Positions 1-6,751 of a DNA stretch of 11,105 nucleotides are shown in pieces. Both the position numbers and the translations under genes were made by a program. Where the stretch lies: contig JANQPK010000299.1 of assembly GCA_028289505.1 (NCBI GenBank), positions 1 through 11,105 on the forward strand, given 5' to 3'. Source of the stretch: Cyclobacteriaceae bacterium. GTDB taxonomy: Bacteria; Bacteroidota; Bacteroidia; Cytophagales; Cyclobacteriaceae. The notes under the pieces were generated by a model. It was not told the origin of the DNA. It did no database searches and saw only the letters and a list, made by a program, of their open reading frames with translations. Numbering within the stretch: position 1 is the first letter of the stretch; every line of letters begins with the position of its first letter.

Positions 1-849
1 GAAATCGCAGCCAGGCACCAAGCACATATTGGCATTATTAATGTCTTCGACTTTCAAAGCTCCCACACTAGTGAGTATACCCTGAATAAAGCGCTTAAAC
101 CCTTAAAGGCAATATGCCCCGATGCCTCAGTGGGTGCAGGAACCAACGCGTTTTTCACGGAATTGAATAGAAATAGAGTGTCACATGACGCACTGGATCA
201 TCTGGTGTATTCAGTTAACCCACAAGTACATGCTTTCGACAACGATTCTTTAGTAGAAAGTTTATTTGCACAACCTGCTACCGTAGACACTGCACTAAGT
301 TTTTCAAACGGTAGACCGATTCATATTTCTCCTATTACTTTCAAGATGCGCTGGAATCCCAATGCTACCGAATCTGATGATTCAGGAACGGACAACTCGG
401 ATATTAGACAAGGAAGTTTGTTCGGTGCTGGTTGGGTAGTGTGCAGTCTACAAAATTTGATAACCACCGACCTAAAAGCAGTCACTTATTTTGAGTCTAT
501 CGGAAGTAAGGGTATCATAATGGATGAACAGTTATTTCCCATGTACTTTGTTTTCCAATATTTATTGCAGCGCAAGCAGCAAGATTTCCAGGTACTGAGC
601 GGGTCAGATCCATTACTGTTTGGTGGTTTGGTGGTGGGGCAAAATGAATTGCTGTTGGTAAACTACTCCGATCAGAACCTCACCATACATTTACCTAAAT
701 CATGGCACCATAGCAAGGTACAGATTGTGGATGCGGATAATGTTTGGAACCTCATGACCAAACAGTCACAAATCGATCAGTTGTCGATACAACAGCTAAG
801 TGACTCGGTGGTATTGACCTCATTCGCACTGGCTTTTCTGCAGAAATGA
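1..849 (+). CDS. apnL: D-apionate lactonase-like protein, 5'-truncated by the window edge
   Basis: The reading frame is open from base 1 to the TGA at 847-849, so this is the C-terminal 282 residues of a larger protein; the first in-frame GTG at 130 is internal and not the start. The visible part begins in what looks like the second half of a TIM barrel (IGIINVFDFQSSHTSEY), then GAGTNAFFTELNRNR, a NPQVHAFDNDSLVES segment, SPITFKMRWNPNAT and DIRQGSLFGAGW, followed by a small beta-rich C-terminal domain. GxxxxFFTELNR followed by VHAxD(N/D)xS(L/V)xE is, from memory, the hallmark of the ApnL family, which hydrolyses D-apionolactone to D-apionate in D-apiose breakdown. No signal peptide can be assessed because the N-terminus is missing. 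The stop overlaps the next start as ATGA, so it is translationally coupled to a sugar importer, which fits sugar catabolism. Family fairly likely; exact substrate inferred. A related glycoside-hydrolase-like barrel is the main alternative. Confidence 0.62.
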   Translation, partial: EIAARHQAHIGIINVFDFQSSHTSEYTLNKALKPLKAICPDASVGAGTNAFFTELNRNRVSHDALDHLVYSVNPQVHAFDNDSLVESLFAQPATVDTALSFSNGRPIHISPITFKMRWNPNATESDDSGTDNSDIRQGSLFGAGWVVCSLQNLITTDLKAVTYFESIGSKGIIMDEQLFPMYFVFQYLLQRKQQDFQVLSGSDPLLFGGLVVGQNELLLVNYSDQNLTIHLPKSWHHSKVQIVDADNVWNLMTKQSQIDQLSIQQLSDSVVLTSFALAFLQK

Positions 850-1823
850 CCATAGTGGACAACATAAGAACATATTTGGTCAAGAATCCTATTGTAGGGG
901 TTTGTCTGCTTTACTACCTGTTAATGGCTTTGATGGTTCCCGGGTTCTTTAGTGCTAATAACTCCTGGAACCTGGTGTACAACTTCATACCACTACTTAT
1001 ACTGGCAGTAGGACAGACCTTTGTAATCCTAACTGCTGGTATTGATTTATCCATTACCTCAATCATTGCTGTCTCCAGCGTAGTTGGTGGGTATCTGATG
1101 AGCAGCGATGTTGGTTTAGTTGATGGATCCAAATGGTCTATGCTATTGGGAATAGGTGGGATGCTAAGTGTTGGGGTAATTATTGGTTTGATAAATGGTA
1201 TATCAGTGGCCAAGCTAAAAATGCCAGCATTTATGGTTACCCTAACCAGCTTGATGTTTTTTAGTGGTTTTGCCATTTGGATCACCCAATCCCAAAATAT
1301 CTATAACCTGCCTGCGCTATTGGTGGATGCACCTTACCATAGTTTTCTAGGCTTACCTCTGCCTGTGTACCTGGCTGTGCTAGTTTTTACAAGTTGCTAT
1401 CTACTGCTTAATAAAACCCTACTGGGGGAATGGGTATATGCCGTAGGAACAAATATTAAAACTAGCTGGATATCAGGTATTAACATACCTTTAACCTTAG
1501 TATCTGTTTATGTTATAAGTGGCGTTTGTGCTAGTTTAGCTTCATTGATTTATACCGCCCGTCTGGAAACGGGTTCTCCGGTAATGGGACAAAACGTATT
1601 GTTGGATGTAATTGGGGCGGTTATTATTGGAGGTACTAGTCTATTCGGCGGAAGGGGCAAACTTCAATGGACGGCGGCAGGGGCGCTGTTGATGACTATG
1701 CTGGACAACAGTCTCAATCTGGTCGGTATGTCCTTTTTTCTAATTATGATGGTAAAAGGAGCAATCATTCTACTAACTGCGCTTTATAATCAGCTAGGCA
1801 GTAAATCACTGACGCATGCTTAA
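846..1823 (+). CDS. CUT2-family sugar ABC transporter permease (RbsC-like), first of two
   Basis: This is an integral inner-membrane subunit of a ribose/xylose-class (CUT2, BPD_transp_2) importer. The 325 residues are almost entirely hydrophobic helices. They carry two family hallmarks: ILTAGIDLS (about residues 61-69) and VIIGGTSLFGGRG (259-271), plus VGTN (200-203) in the cytoplasmic region and GINIPLT (211-217). The length is normal for RbsC/XylH-type permeases. The ATG overlaps the preceding stop by 4 bp and the 3' end overlaps the ATPase gene by 8 bp, so all are on one transcript. The second permease (3311-4243) is clearly a different paralogue, so the channel is probably a heterodimer. 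Sugar specificity cannot be read from a permease; the lactonase upstream suggests apiose or a related compound. Family assignment is secure. Confidence 0.93.
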   Translation: MTIVDNIRTYLVKNPIVGVCLLYYLLMALMVPGFFSANNSWNLVYNFIPLLILAVGQTFVILTAGIDLSITSIIAVSSVVGGYLMSSDVGLVDGSKWSMLLGIGGMLSVGVIIGLINGISVAKLKMPAFMVTLTSLMFFSGFAIWITQSQNIYNLPALLVDAPYHSFLGLPLPVYLAVLVFTSCYLLLNKTLLGEWVYAVGTNIKTSWISGINIPLTLVSVYVISGVCASLASLIYTARLETGSPVMGQNVLLDVIGAVIIGGTSLFGGRGKLQWTAAGALLMTMLDNSLNLVGMSFFLIMMVKGAIILLTALYNQLGSKSLTHA

Positions 1824-3318
1824 ACTTCACCACATCGGAAAATCATTCGGTCCAGTTGAAGTATTGAAGGACATCACATTGGAAGTAAAGACTGGTGAGA
1901 CTCTGGGTTTAGTTGGTGAAAATGGCGCTGGAAAGTCTACCATGATGAATATTTTAGGTGGGATCTTTGCACCCACTACTGGCAAGATTGAATTCAATGG
2001 TCAGGCCTTTGAACCGGTTGAAGTCAGTGAATCTCAGCAATCCGGAATCGCATTTATTCATCAGGAACTTAACCTCTTTCCCAATCTCTCTATAAAGGAA
2101 AACTTGTTCATTAGTGCCTTCCCTAAGAAGCAGGGCTTTTTCAATACCATTATCGACCAGAAGAGTTTATCCAGCCAAGCATCCGCACTATTAGCTGAGG
2201 TAGGCCTATCCGTTTCTCCCTCTACACTAATAGGGAAACTCACCAACGGGCAGCAACAATTGGTAGAAATTGCCAAAGCACTTAATGGTAGACCCAAGTT
2301 GATCATATTTGATGAACCCACTACCGCCCTGTCGCAACAGGAGACGGATCGGTTGCTGCAACTGATCAACTCACTAAAGGAAAAGCACATTTCAATGATA
2401 TTTATCAGCCATAACCTGGATGAAGTAAAATCAATTGCAGACCATATTGCGGTGATCCGCGATGGTGCTTTGATTCGAATGCAGGAGGCAGAAATTTATT
2501 CCAAAAAAGAAATAATACGGGATATGGTTGGTAGAGATCTTGATCAATTCTTTCCAATTCGCAGTACTCATCCAACGGAAAGTGTCAGTCTGGAAATCCA
2601 AGATCTCAATGCGGATGGTAAGAATGATTTGTCGTTCAGCATTAGGGAAAAAGAAGTCTTAGGTCTTTACGGTTTGGTAGGAGCTGGCCGCTCCGAGATG
2701 GCCAGGGGCTTGTATGGTATGGAAAAATTATACGGGGGACAGGTTAGATGGAAAGGCGCACAAATGCATAAGCTAACACCGCAGAATTGGATCCGTCATG
2801 GGGTGGTGTATTTAACTGAAGATCGTCGCGAGGAGGGGATATTGGCATTCAAAAGTATTAGAAAAAATGTGCAGTTGGCGGCTTTACCCCGCTTTATACA
2901 GCGATTTGGGGGCTGGTTGGACTACCGCTCGATTAAGCGTGAAGTGAGTTCTAAAGTCAAGGCCACCAGGGTAAAATATCAAGACCTGGAAATACAACCA
3001 GTTAGTGAACTATCCGGAGGAAACCAGCAAAAAGTGCTGTTGTCAAGGTGGTTAATGACTAATCCCAGTTTGCTGATTTTGGATGAGCCTACCAAGGGTA
3101 TTGACATCGGTGCTCGAGAAGAAATATACCAATTGATCAACCAGCTAGTGGAACAGGGATCCTGTGTATTACTGATTTCTTCGGAAATCGAAGAACTCCT
3201 GGGCATGTGCGACCGCATTATGGTAATGAATCAGGGAGCACTTACTGCTGAGTTTAACCGCTCAGAGTTTGATCAGTCAGCCATTCTGAAACATGCTCTA
3301 AAAGCGGCCCATGATTAA
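1816..3318 (+). CDS. CUT2-family sugar ABC transporter ATP-binding protein (RbsA-like, two ABC domains)
   Basis: This is the cytoplasmic ATPase that powers the importer. The 500-residue length and tandem ABC domains are typical of RbsA/XylG/MglA. The N-terminal domain has Walker A GENGAGKST (34-42), Q-loop Gln83, a slightly altered signature LTNGQQQ (142-148), Walker B LIIFDEPT (162-169) and H-loop His199. The C-terminal domain has the degenerate Walker A GLVGAGRSE (286-294, Arg for Lys), signature LSGGNQQ (399-405), Walker B LLILDEPTKGIDIGA (419-433) and Ser-Ser-Glu where the H-loop His would be. This asymmetry is normal for the family, so only the first site is expected to be fully catalytic. 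The start overlaps the permease gene by 8 bp (ATGCTTAA) with no Shine-Dalgarno, and the end overlaps the second permease by 8 bp. Sugar specificity is not visible. Confidence 0.95.
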   Translation: MLKLHHIGKSFGPVEVLKDITLEVKTGETLGLVGENGAGKSTMMNILGGIFAPTTGKIEFNGQAFEPVEVSESQQSGIAFIHQELNLFPNLSIKENLFISAFPKKQGFFNTIIDQKSLSSQASALLAEVGLSVSPSTLIGKLTNGQQQLVEIAKALNGRPKLIIFDEPTTALSQQETDRLLQLINSLKEKHISMIFISHNLDEVKSIADHIAVIRDGALIRMQEAEIYSKKEIIRDMVGRDLDQFFPIRSTHPTESVSLEIQDLNADGKNDLSFSIREKEVLGLYGLVGAGRSEMARGLYGMEKLYGGQVRWKGAQMHKLTPQNWIRHGVVYLTEDRREEGILAFKSIRKNVQLAALPRFIQRFGGWLDYRSIKREVSSKVKATRVKYQDLEIQPVSELSGGNQQKVLLSRWLMTNPSLLILDEPTKGIDIGAREEIYQLINQLVEQGSCVLLISSEIEELLGMCDRIMVMNQGALTAEFNRSEFDQSAILKHALKAAHD

Positions 3319-4243
3319 GAGACTTTCACCATATTCCACTGTGATACTTTTAGTACTGGTAATGCTGTTATTCAGCAGCCTGAGTGATGGTTTTCTCAAT
3401 GGCAGGAATTTCATGAACATCCTGATCCAGGTTTCCGGATTGGCCATCGTAGCTGCTGGAATGACCCTAGTATTAATTACTGCCGGAATTGATTTGTCGG
3501 TGGGGTCCATTATGTTCCTGGCTGGAGTGGTATCAGGAAAGATTGTGGTTGGAGGGGCACCCTTATGGTTGGCTCTTCCCATTGCGCTACTGGTGGGAGT
3601 GGCGGTGGGCTGGGTTAACGGTATTGCTGTGGTTAGGTTTAAGATAGTTCCTTTTATTGTTACCTTGGCTACCCTTTATATGGGACGTGGCTTTGGTCTG
3701 TATATTTCGGAAACCAGAGCGGTAAATCTTCCGGAATCATTCCTGGCCATCGGAACCTTCAAGCTATTGGGAATACCCCTGCCAATCGTAATTATGGTAT
3801 TGGTTTTGGTGGTATTACATCTGGTATTGACCAAAACTACCTTTGGCAGACAGCTTTATGCTATAGGAAACGATAAGAGGAAATCCGTCAAAGCAGGGAT
3901 ACCTGTCAACAAGTTGCTAATAAAGGTGTACCTCATTAGTGGGCTTTGTGCGGCTATTGGAGGATTTGTAGCCATTGCACAGCTTGGTGCCATTTCTCCA
4001 AGTTTTGGTAATCAAAGTGAATTTATGGCCATAGCAGCAGCCGTATTAGGAGGTACTAGTTTGTTCGGAGGCAAAGGGGGTATATTTCCCGGAACATTTA
4101 TTGGTGCCTTGTTGATTCAAACTATTCAGAACGGATTGGTGATCATCAATGCCGACCCCTATTTGTATCCTTTGATCACCGCTAGTTTAATATTTGTAAT
4201 TGTGTTGATTGATAGTCGTGAAAAGTTTGGCAGCCATGTCTAG
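3311..4243 (+). CDS. CUT2-family sugar ABC transporter permease (RbsC-like), second of two
   Basis: This is the second inner-membrane permease, 310 residues. Family motifs are LITAGIDLSVGSI (55-67), AIGND (184-188) and VLGGTSLFGGKGG (245-257), with GTFIGALL continuing the conserved loop-helix after the last motif. It is closer to the canonical RbsC pattern than the first permease: it keeps DLSVGS and GGIFPGT, whereas the first has DLSITS and GKLQWTA. Two different permeases in one CUT2 operon imply a heterodimeric channel. Its ATG overlaps the ATPase stop by 8 bp (ATGATTAA) and its TAG overlaps the binding-protein start by 8 bp. No Shine-Dalgarno is present, so expression probably depends on ribosomes finishing the upstream gene. 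Function as a sugar permease is secure; substrate unknown. Confidence 0.94.
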   Translation: MIKRLSPYSTVILLVLVMLLFSSLSDGFLNGRNFMNILIQVSGLAIVAAGMTLVLITAGIDLSVGSIMFLAGVVSGKIVVGGAPLWLALPIALLVGVAVGWVNGIAVVRFKIVPFIVTLATLYMGRGFGLYISETRAVNLPESFLAIGTFKLLGIPLPIVIMVLVLVVLHLVLTKTTFGRQLYAIGNDKRKSVKAGIPVNKLLIKVYLISGLCAAIGGFVAIAQLGAISPSFGNQSEFMAIAAAVLGGTSLFGGKGGIFPGTFIGALLIQTIQNGLVIINADPYLYPLITASLIFVIVLIDSREKFGSHV

Positions 4244-5201
4244 GTATTTACTTTATCCTATTTGGATTCTACTGGTGGTATGCTCCTGTTCCCATCAAAG
4301 GGAACGACCGTTGATAGGGATCTCATTTGAAACCTTACAAACAGAGTATTGGGTAGCCAGTGTGGAGGCTGTCAAAGCAGAGTGTATCAAGAATGGATAT
4401 GATTTTGTGGTAGCCATAGCCAATGGGGATGCTAATCGTCAATTTGAGCAGATCAATAATTTTATCTCGCTGGGAGTAGCGGGAATTGTGATTGCCCCAA
4501 AGGATAGTCACACAGTGATTCCTATCATCAAGGCCGCTAACCGGGCTAATATTCCCATTGCGGTTTACAATCGGGTTCCAGCCAGTAATCTGGGTGACTA
4601 TGTGACCGTAGTGGCAGATAACCTGGAAATTTCGAAAAATACGGTAACCTACATGTGTGAGTTGGCTGAGAAATCTGGGAAAAAGCACCAGGCACTAATT
4701 GTCTTGGGGGATTTGGGAGATATCAATGCAGTAAATAGGCGGGCTGGATTCAATCAGGCAGTGGCCGCTTTTCCTGAGACCATTGAGGTGGTAGCTGAGG
4801 TACCCAGCGAGTGGAACCAAGAAAAGGCCTTGGCCGGGGTTACCAATGCCTTACAAGCCAATCCGGATATCAGCTTTATTTTTACCTCATCGGACTTTCT
4901 TTTTCCTGCGATAATTTCCGCTATGAAGACTGCTGATAAGTATTATCCAATCGGGCATGAAAAACACGTGATATTTGGGGGATTCGATGGTGATGCCATG
5001 GCCTACCGTTTGCTGCAGGAAAAATACCTGGATGCAGATGGAGTGCAGGATGTGTTCTATGAGTGTGAAGCCTCTGTTCAGGCGGTGATAAAAAAATTAA
5101 ATGGGGAACCGGTAGAAAGTACTATCATCGACCCGGGATTTGTAATACATCAGGATAATCTGGAGCAGATGGCAGGTAAAATGTGGGGTGCGAGTTTTTA
5201 G
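4236..5201 (+). CDS. Sugar-binding lipoprotein of the ABC importer (periplasmic binding protein, RbsB-like)
   Basis: This is the substrate-binding component, 321 residues, with a type I periplasmic-binding fold (Peripla_BP_4). The ATG at 4236 is preferred over the in-frame TTG at 4209: it gives a clean signal peptide (a short Arg3 n-region, then a hydrophobic core) and reproduces the 8-bp overlap of the other gene junctions. A lipobox-like VCSC places the lipidated cysteine at Cys18. Visible fold landmarks are LIGIS (26-30), GVAGIVIAPKD (80-90), NRV (112-114), the Arg168-Arg169 pair after GDINAVN, FTSSD (216-220) and GFDGDAMAY (249-257). RbsB-type proteins usually have an N-D-(D/E) motif where this one has SSD, which suggests a ligand other than ribose. 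Membrane anchoring by lipid is unusual for CUT2 binding proteins of Proteobacteria but in keeping with Bacteroidota. The ligand is inferred from operon context only. Confidence 0.9.
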   Translation: MSRYLLYPIWILLVVCSCSHQRERPLIGISFETLQTEYWVASVEAVKAECIKNGYDFVVAIANGDANRQFEQINNFISLGVAGIVIAPKDSHTVIPIIKAANRANIPIAVYNRVPASNLGDYVTVVADNLEISKNTVTYMCELAEKSGKKHQALIVLGDLGDINAVNRRAGFNQAVAAFPETIEVVAEVPSEWNQEKALAGVTNALQANPDISFIFTSSDFLFPAIISAMKTADKYYPIGHEKHVIFGGFDGDAMAYRLLQEKYLDADGVQDVFYECEASVQAVIKKLNGEPVESTIIDPGFVIHQDNLEQMAGKMWGASF

Positions 5202-5208
5202 GGAATCA

Positions 5209-5236
5209 GGGACGAAGGACGAGGGACGAGGGACGA
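5209..5236 (+). repeat. Tandem array of a 7-bp unit (four copies)
   Basis: Four consecutive heptamers read GGGACGA, AGGACGA, GGGACGA and GGGACGA, with one substitution in the second copy. They begin 7 bp after the binding-protein stop codon. The unit is GC-rich, in sharp contrast to the AT-rich 14-mer array that follows directly. No function is evident; arrays of this style are intergenic features that can vary in copy number by slippage. Confidence 0.9.
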
Positions 5237-5243
5237 AAAGTTC

Positions 5244-5285
5244 CTAATTCATAATTTCTAATTTACAATTTCTAATTCACAATGA
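5244..5285 (+). repeat. Tandem array of a 14-bp AT-rich unit (three copies) ending at the next gene's start codon
   Basis: Three 14-mers read CTAATTCATAATTT, CTAATTTACAATTT and CTAATTCACAATGA. The ATG of the downstream PmoA-like gene (5282) lies inside the third unit, where the final ATTT has become ATGA. Each unit carries an in-frame TAA, so the gene cannot start upstream of the last copy. Units contain TAATTT, similar to part of a Bacteroidota -7 element, but no -33 TTG at suitable spacing was found. Confidence 0.88.
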
Positions 5286-6175
5286 CGTTTTTGCAACTGC
5301 TATTTATTCCTTTAATAGCCTTCCCAACTGGATTGCATTTTCAAGAGGAAGATGGCAGGGTATCGCTATATGACGGGGATGATCTGATTTTTAGTTACCA
5401 GGTGGAAACCATCAGCTCTAAGGGTCAATATCCCAGGGCCAATTATGTACATCCTTTGCATGACTTCCAAGGTGCTCCGTTAACCGAAGATTTCCCGGAG
5501 GATCACCTGCACCAACGCGGTATTTTCTGGGCCTGGCATCAGCTGTATCTGAATGATCAGTCACTAGCTGATCCCTGGGTATGTGAAGGAATTTCCTGGA
5601 AGGTGCACCAGGTGAAGCATAGGGTTCAGCAAGAAAAAGCCACAGTCACTGCCACCGTTGATTGGCTGGTGGGATCACAGCCGCAAAATCTCATTCAGGA
5701 ACAAGTTGAAATTGTCTACCATGGAAATCAGGATTATTATGTACTGGACTTCGATATTACACTGAAATCATTGTTTGATGGTGTGGGGATCGGTGGATCA
5801 GATGACAACAAAGGATATGGTGGTTTTTCTCCCAGACTGGCATTGGGTGATGCAGTTACTTTTGCAGATGCCTCGGGTATGGTGACCCCCGAAACTGGTC
5901 AGGTTCAGGCTGGCAATTGGGTGTTGATCAATGATATTGGAGAGAATGAGTCAAACGTGGTGATCATGTATCATCCAGAGTCTACCGCCTATTTGAAAGG
6001 CTGGATACTTAGGGCCACAGGAAGTATGCAGAATCCGGTATGGCCAGGAAGGGAACGGGTGGTATTGGATAAAGGGGAGAAGGTGCGCATGAGAGCCGCC
6101 ATTGTGGTTTTCAGGGATCAAGCGTCGCCTGTTCAGATTGATAAAATATATCAGTCGTTTCTGACCGGACTCTAG
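5282..6175 (+). CDS. DUF6807 / PmoA-like family protein
   Basis: The 297-residue protein belongs to the family annotated as 'methane oxygenase PmoA' or DUF6807, which despite the name is not a methane monooxygenase subunit and often sits in polysaccharide or sugar catabolic loci of Bacteroidota and Planctomycetes; its reaction is not established. Family motifs are YPRANYVHPLHD (50-61), LTEDFPEDHLHQRG (67-80) followed by IFWAWH, KGYGGFSPRL (177-186) and NPVWPGRE (251-258). The His-rich HP-x2-D / DHLHQRG cluster looks like a metal or active site. The N-terminus (MTFLQLLFIPLIAFPTG) is hydrophobic like a signal peptide core but lacks the usual Lys/Arg; an in-frame TAA at 5273 rules out a longer form. 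It lies 80 bp after the importer genes on the same strand and is probably co-transcribed. Its stop shares CTAG with the convergent neighbour. Confidence 0.85.
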   Translation: MTFLQLLFIPLIAFPTGLHFQEEDGRVSLYDGDDLIFSYQVETISSKGQYPRANYVHPLHDFQGAPLTEDFPEDHLHQRGIFWAWHQLYLNDQSLADPWVCEGISWKVHQVKHRVQQEKATVTATVDWLVGSQPQNLIQEQVEIVYHGNQDYYVLDFDITLKSLFDGVGIGGSDDNKGYGGFSPRLALGDAVTFADASGMVTPETGQVQAGNWVLINDIGENESNVVIMYHPESTAYLKGWILRATGSMQNPVWPGRERVVLDKGEKVRMRAAIVVFRDQASPVQIDKIYQSFLTGL

Positions 6176-6654
6176 TATACCCCATTGTGGTTGGCGGTCT
6201 TACCACCGATCATCCAAAACAAGAACCGCATGGATCCATTTAGGGGTTGTAAGGCGTCCCAGTGCTCTATGATTTGATGATTTTGAATTTTCCAGGTATC
6301 AATCACATTGATCCCTTTTGAATCGTTGCCACGATCCTTTTTGCGGGTGGTGATATGAGAGTGAAAAATCACAAACTCACCGTCAGCATAGATGTGTTTT
6401 ACATCGTAGGTATAATCAGGAAACCGTTTGGTGAAATCTTTAACATAATTGACCAGGGCCTCCATACCATCGGCAATACTCCGGTTGTGTTGAGTATAAT
6501 GGGGATTACCAAACTGGTCCAGTACAGCCTCAAAATTGTGGTTATTCATTAGTGCTTGAACAAAATCAATTACTAGTCTAACGTTATCGGCCTCCTGATC
6601 GGTCCAGCTGTCTTTCTTGAGTTTATTGAAATCGATTGCAATTATTTCCATCAT
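6172..6654 (-). CDS. SnoaL-like / NTF2-fold protein (COG4922 type)
   Basis: This is a 160-residue soluble cytoplasmic protein of the nuclear transport factor 2 superfamily, SnoaL-like branch. The fold signature is visible: a helical start with LVIDFVQALMNNHNFEAV (27-44), YTQHNRSIADGMEAL (53-67), FPDYTYDVKHIYADGEFV (78-95), the HSHIT strand (98-102) and a terminal VIDTWKIQNHQIIEHWD (117-133). The YTQHN and EHWD motifs place it with proteins predicted to be aldol-condensation-type SnoaL enzymes; the real substrate is unknown. Two adjacent Met codons (6652-6654 and 6649-6651) could each be the start. It is divergent from an HxlR regulator, with shared operators in between, so it is the probable target of that regulator. 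Its stop overlaps the PmoA-like stop by 4 bp. Confidence 0.85.
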   Translation of the reverse strand: MMEIIAIDFNKLKKDSWTDQEADNVRLVIDFVQALMNNHNFEAVLDQFGNPHYTQHNRSIADGMEALVNYVKDFTKRFPDYTYDVKHIYADGEFVIFHSHITTRKKDRGNDSKGINVIDTWKIQNHQIIEHWDALQPLNGSMRFLFWMIGGKTANHNGVY

Positions 6655-6682
6655 TTGTAATTAAAACTCATCAATACTATTA

Positions 6683-6699
6683 ACTTGCATTTTGCAAGT
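6683..6699. promoter_or_regulatory. Operator 1: perfect 17-bp palindrome
   Basis: ACTTGCA-TTT-TGCAAGT is a perfect 7+3+7 inverted repeat. It matches a second copy 35 bp away in both arms and in the following GATC. It covers the expected transcription start of the minus-strand SnoaL-like gene and the candidate -33 TTG of the plus-strand regulator gene. HxlR proteins bind as dimers to palindromes near their own genes, so this is the likely binding site. Confidence 0.8.
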
Positions 6700-6719
6700 G
6701 ATCAAATGTAATAATTTAC
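6692..6719 (+). promoter_or_regulatory. Weaker candidate promoter for the HxlR regulator gene
   Basis: On the plus strand TTG (6692-6694) is followed after 17 bases by TAATTTAC (6712-6719), which matches TAnnTTTG at the TA and first two T positions but not the last two. The TTG lies in operator 1, and transcription would start in or just after operator 2. The arrangement suggests autoregulation, but this promoter is less convincing than the one on the other strand. Confidence 0.4.
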
Positions 6720-6732
6720 TTGCAGAATGCAA
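6703..6732 (-). promoter_or_regulatory. Bacteroidota-type promoter for the SnoaL-like gene
   Basis: Read on the minus strand there is a TTG (plus positions 6730-6732), a spacer of 19 bases, then TACATTTG (6703-6710). This is a full match to the Bacteroidota -33/-7 consensus TTG / TAnnTTTG at normal spacing. The -33 lies in operator 2, and the expected start, a few bases past 6703, falls in operator 1, so a repressor bound at either site should block it. Confidence 0.65.
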
Positions 6733-6734
6733 GT
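6718..6734. promoter_or_regulatory. Operator 2: perfect 17-bp palindrome
   Basis: ACTTGCA-GAA-TGCAAGT repeats operator 1 exactly in both arms, and only the 3-base spacer differs. It contains the -33 TTG of the minus-strand promoter and sits over the likely start of the plus-strand transcript. It ends 17 bp before the HxlR start codon. Confidence 0.8.
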
Positions 6735-6751
6735 GATCTAAACTGATAAAT

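Noticed and set aside
130..132. GTG at 130 as the start of the lactonase-like gene
   Set aside because: The frame stays open to base 1 with plausible barrel sequence, so the gene begins outside the window and this GTG is an internal Val codon.
4209..4235. TTG at 4209 as the start of the sugar-binding protein
   Set aside because: It would put nine extra residues before the signal peptide and break the 8-bp overlap pattern; the ATG at 4236 is better on both counts.
5244..5285. The 14-bp repeats as a promoter array for the PmoA-like gene
   Set aside because: TAATTT occurs in the units but without the TTTG ending, and no TTG lies at suitable distance upstream.
5209..5285. CRISPR array
   Set aside because: The units are 7 and 14 bp and directly adjacent with no spacers, and no cas gene is present.
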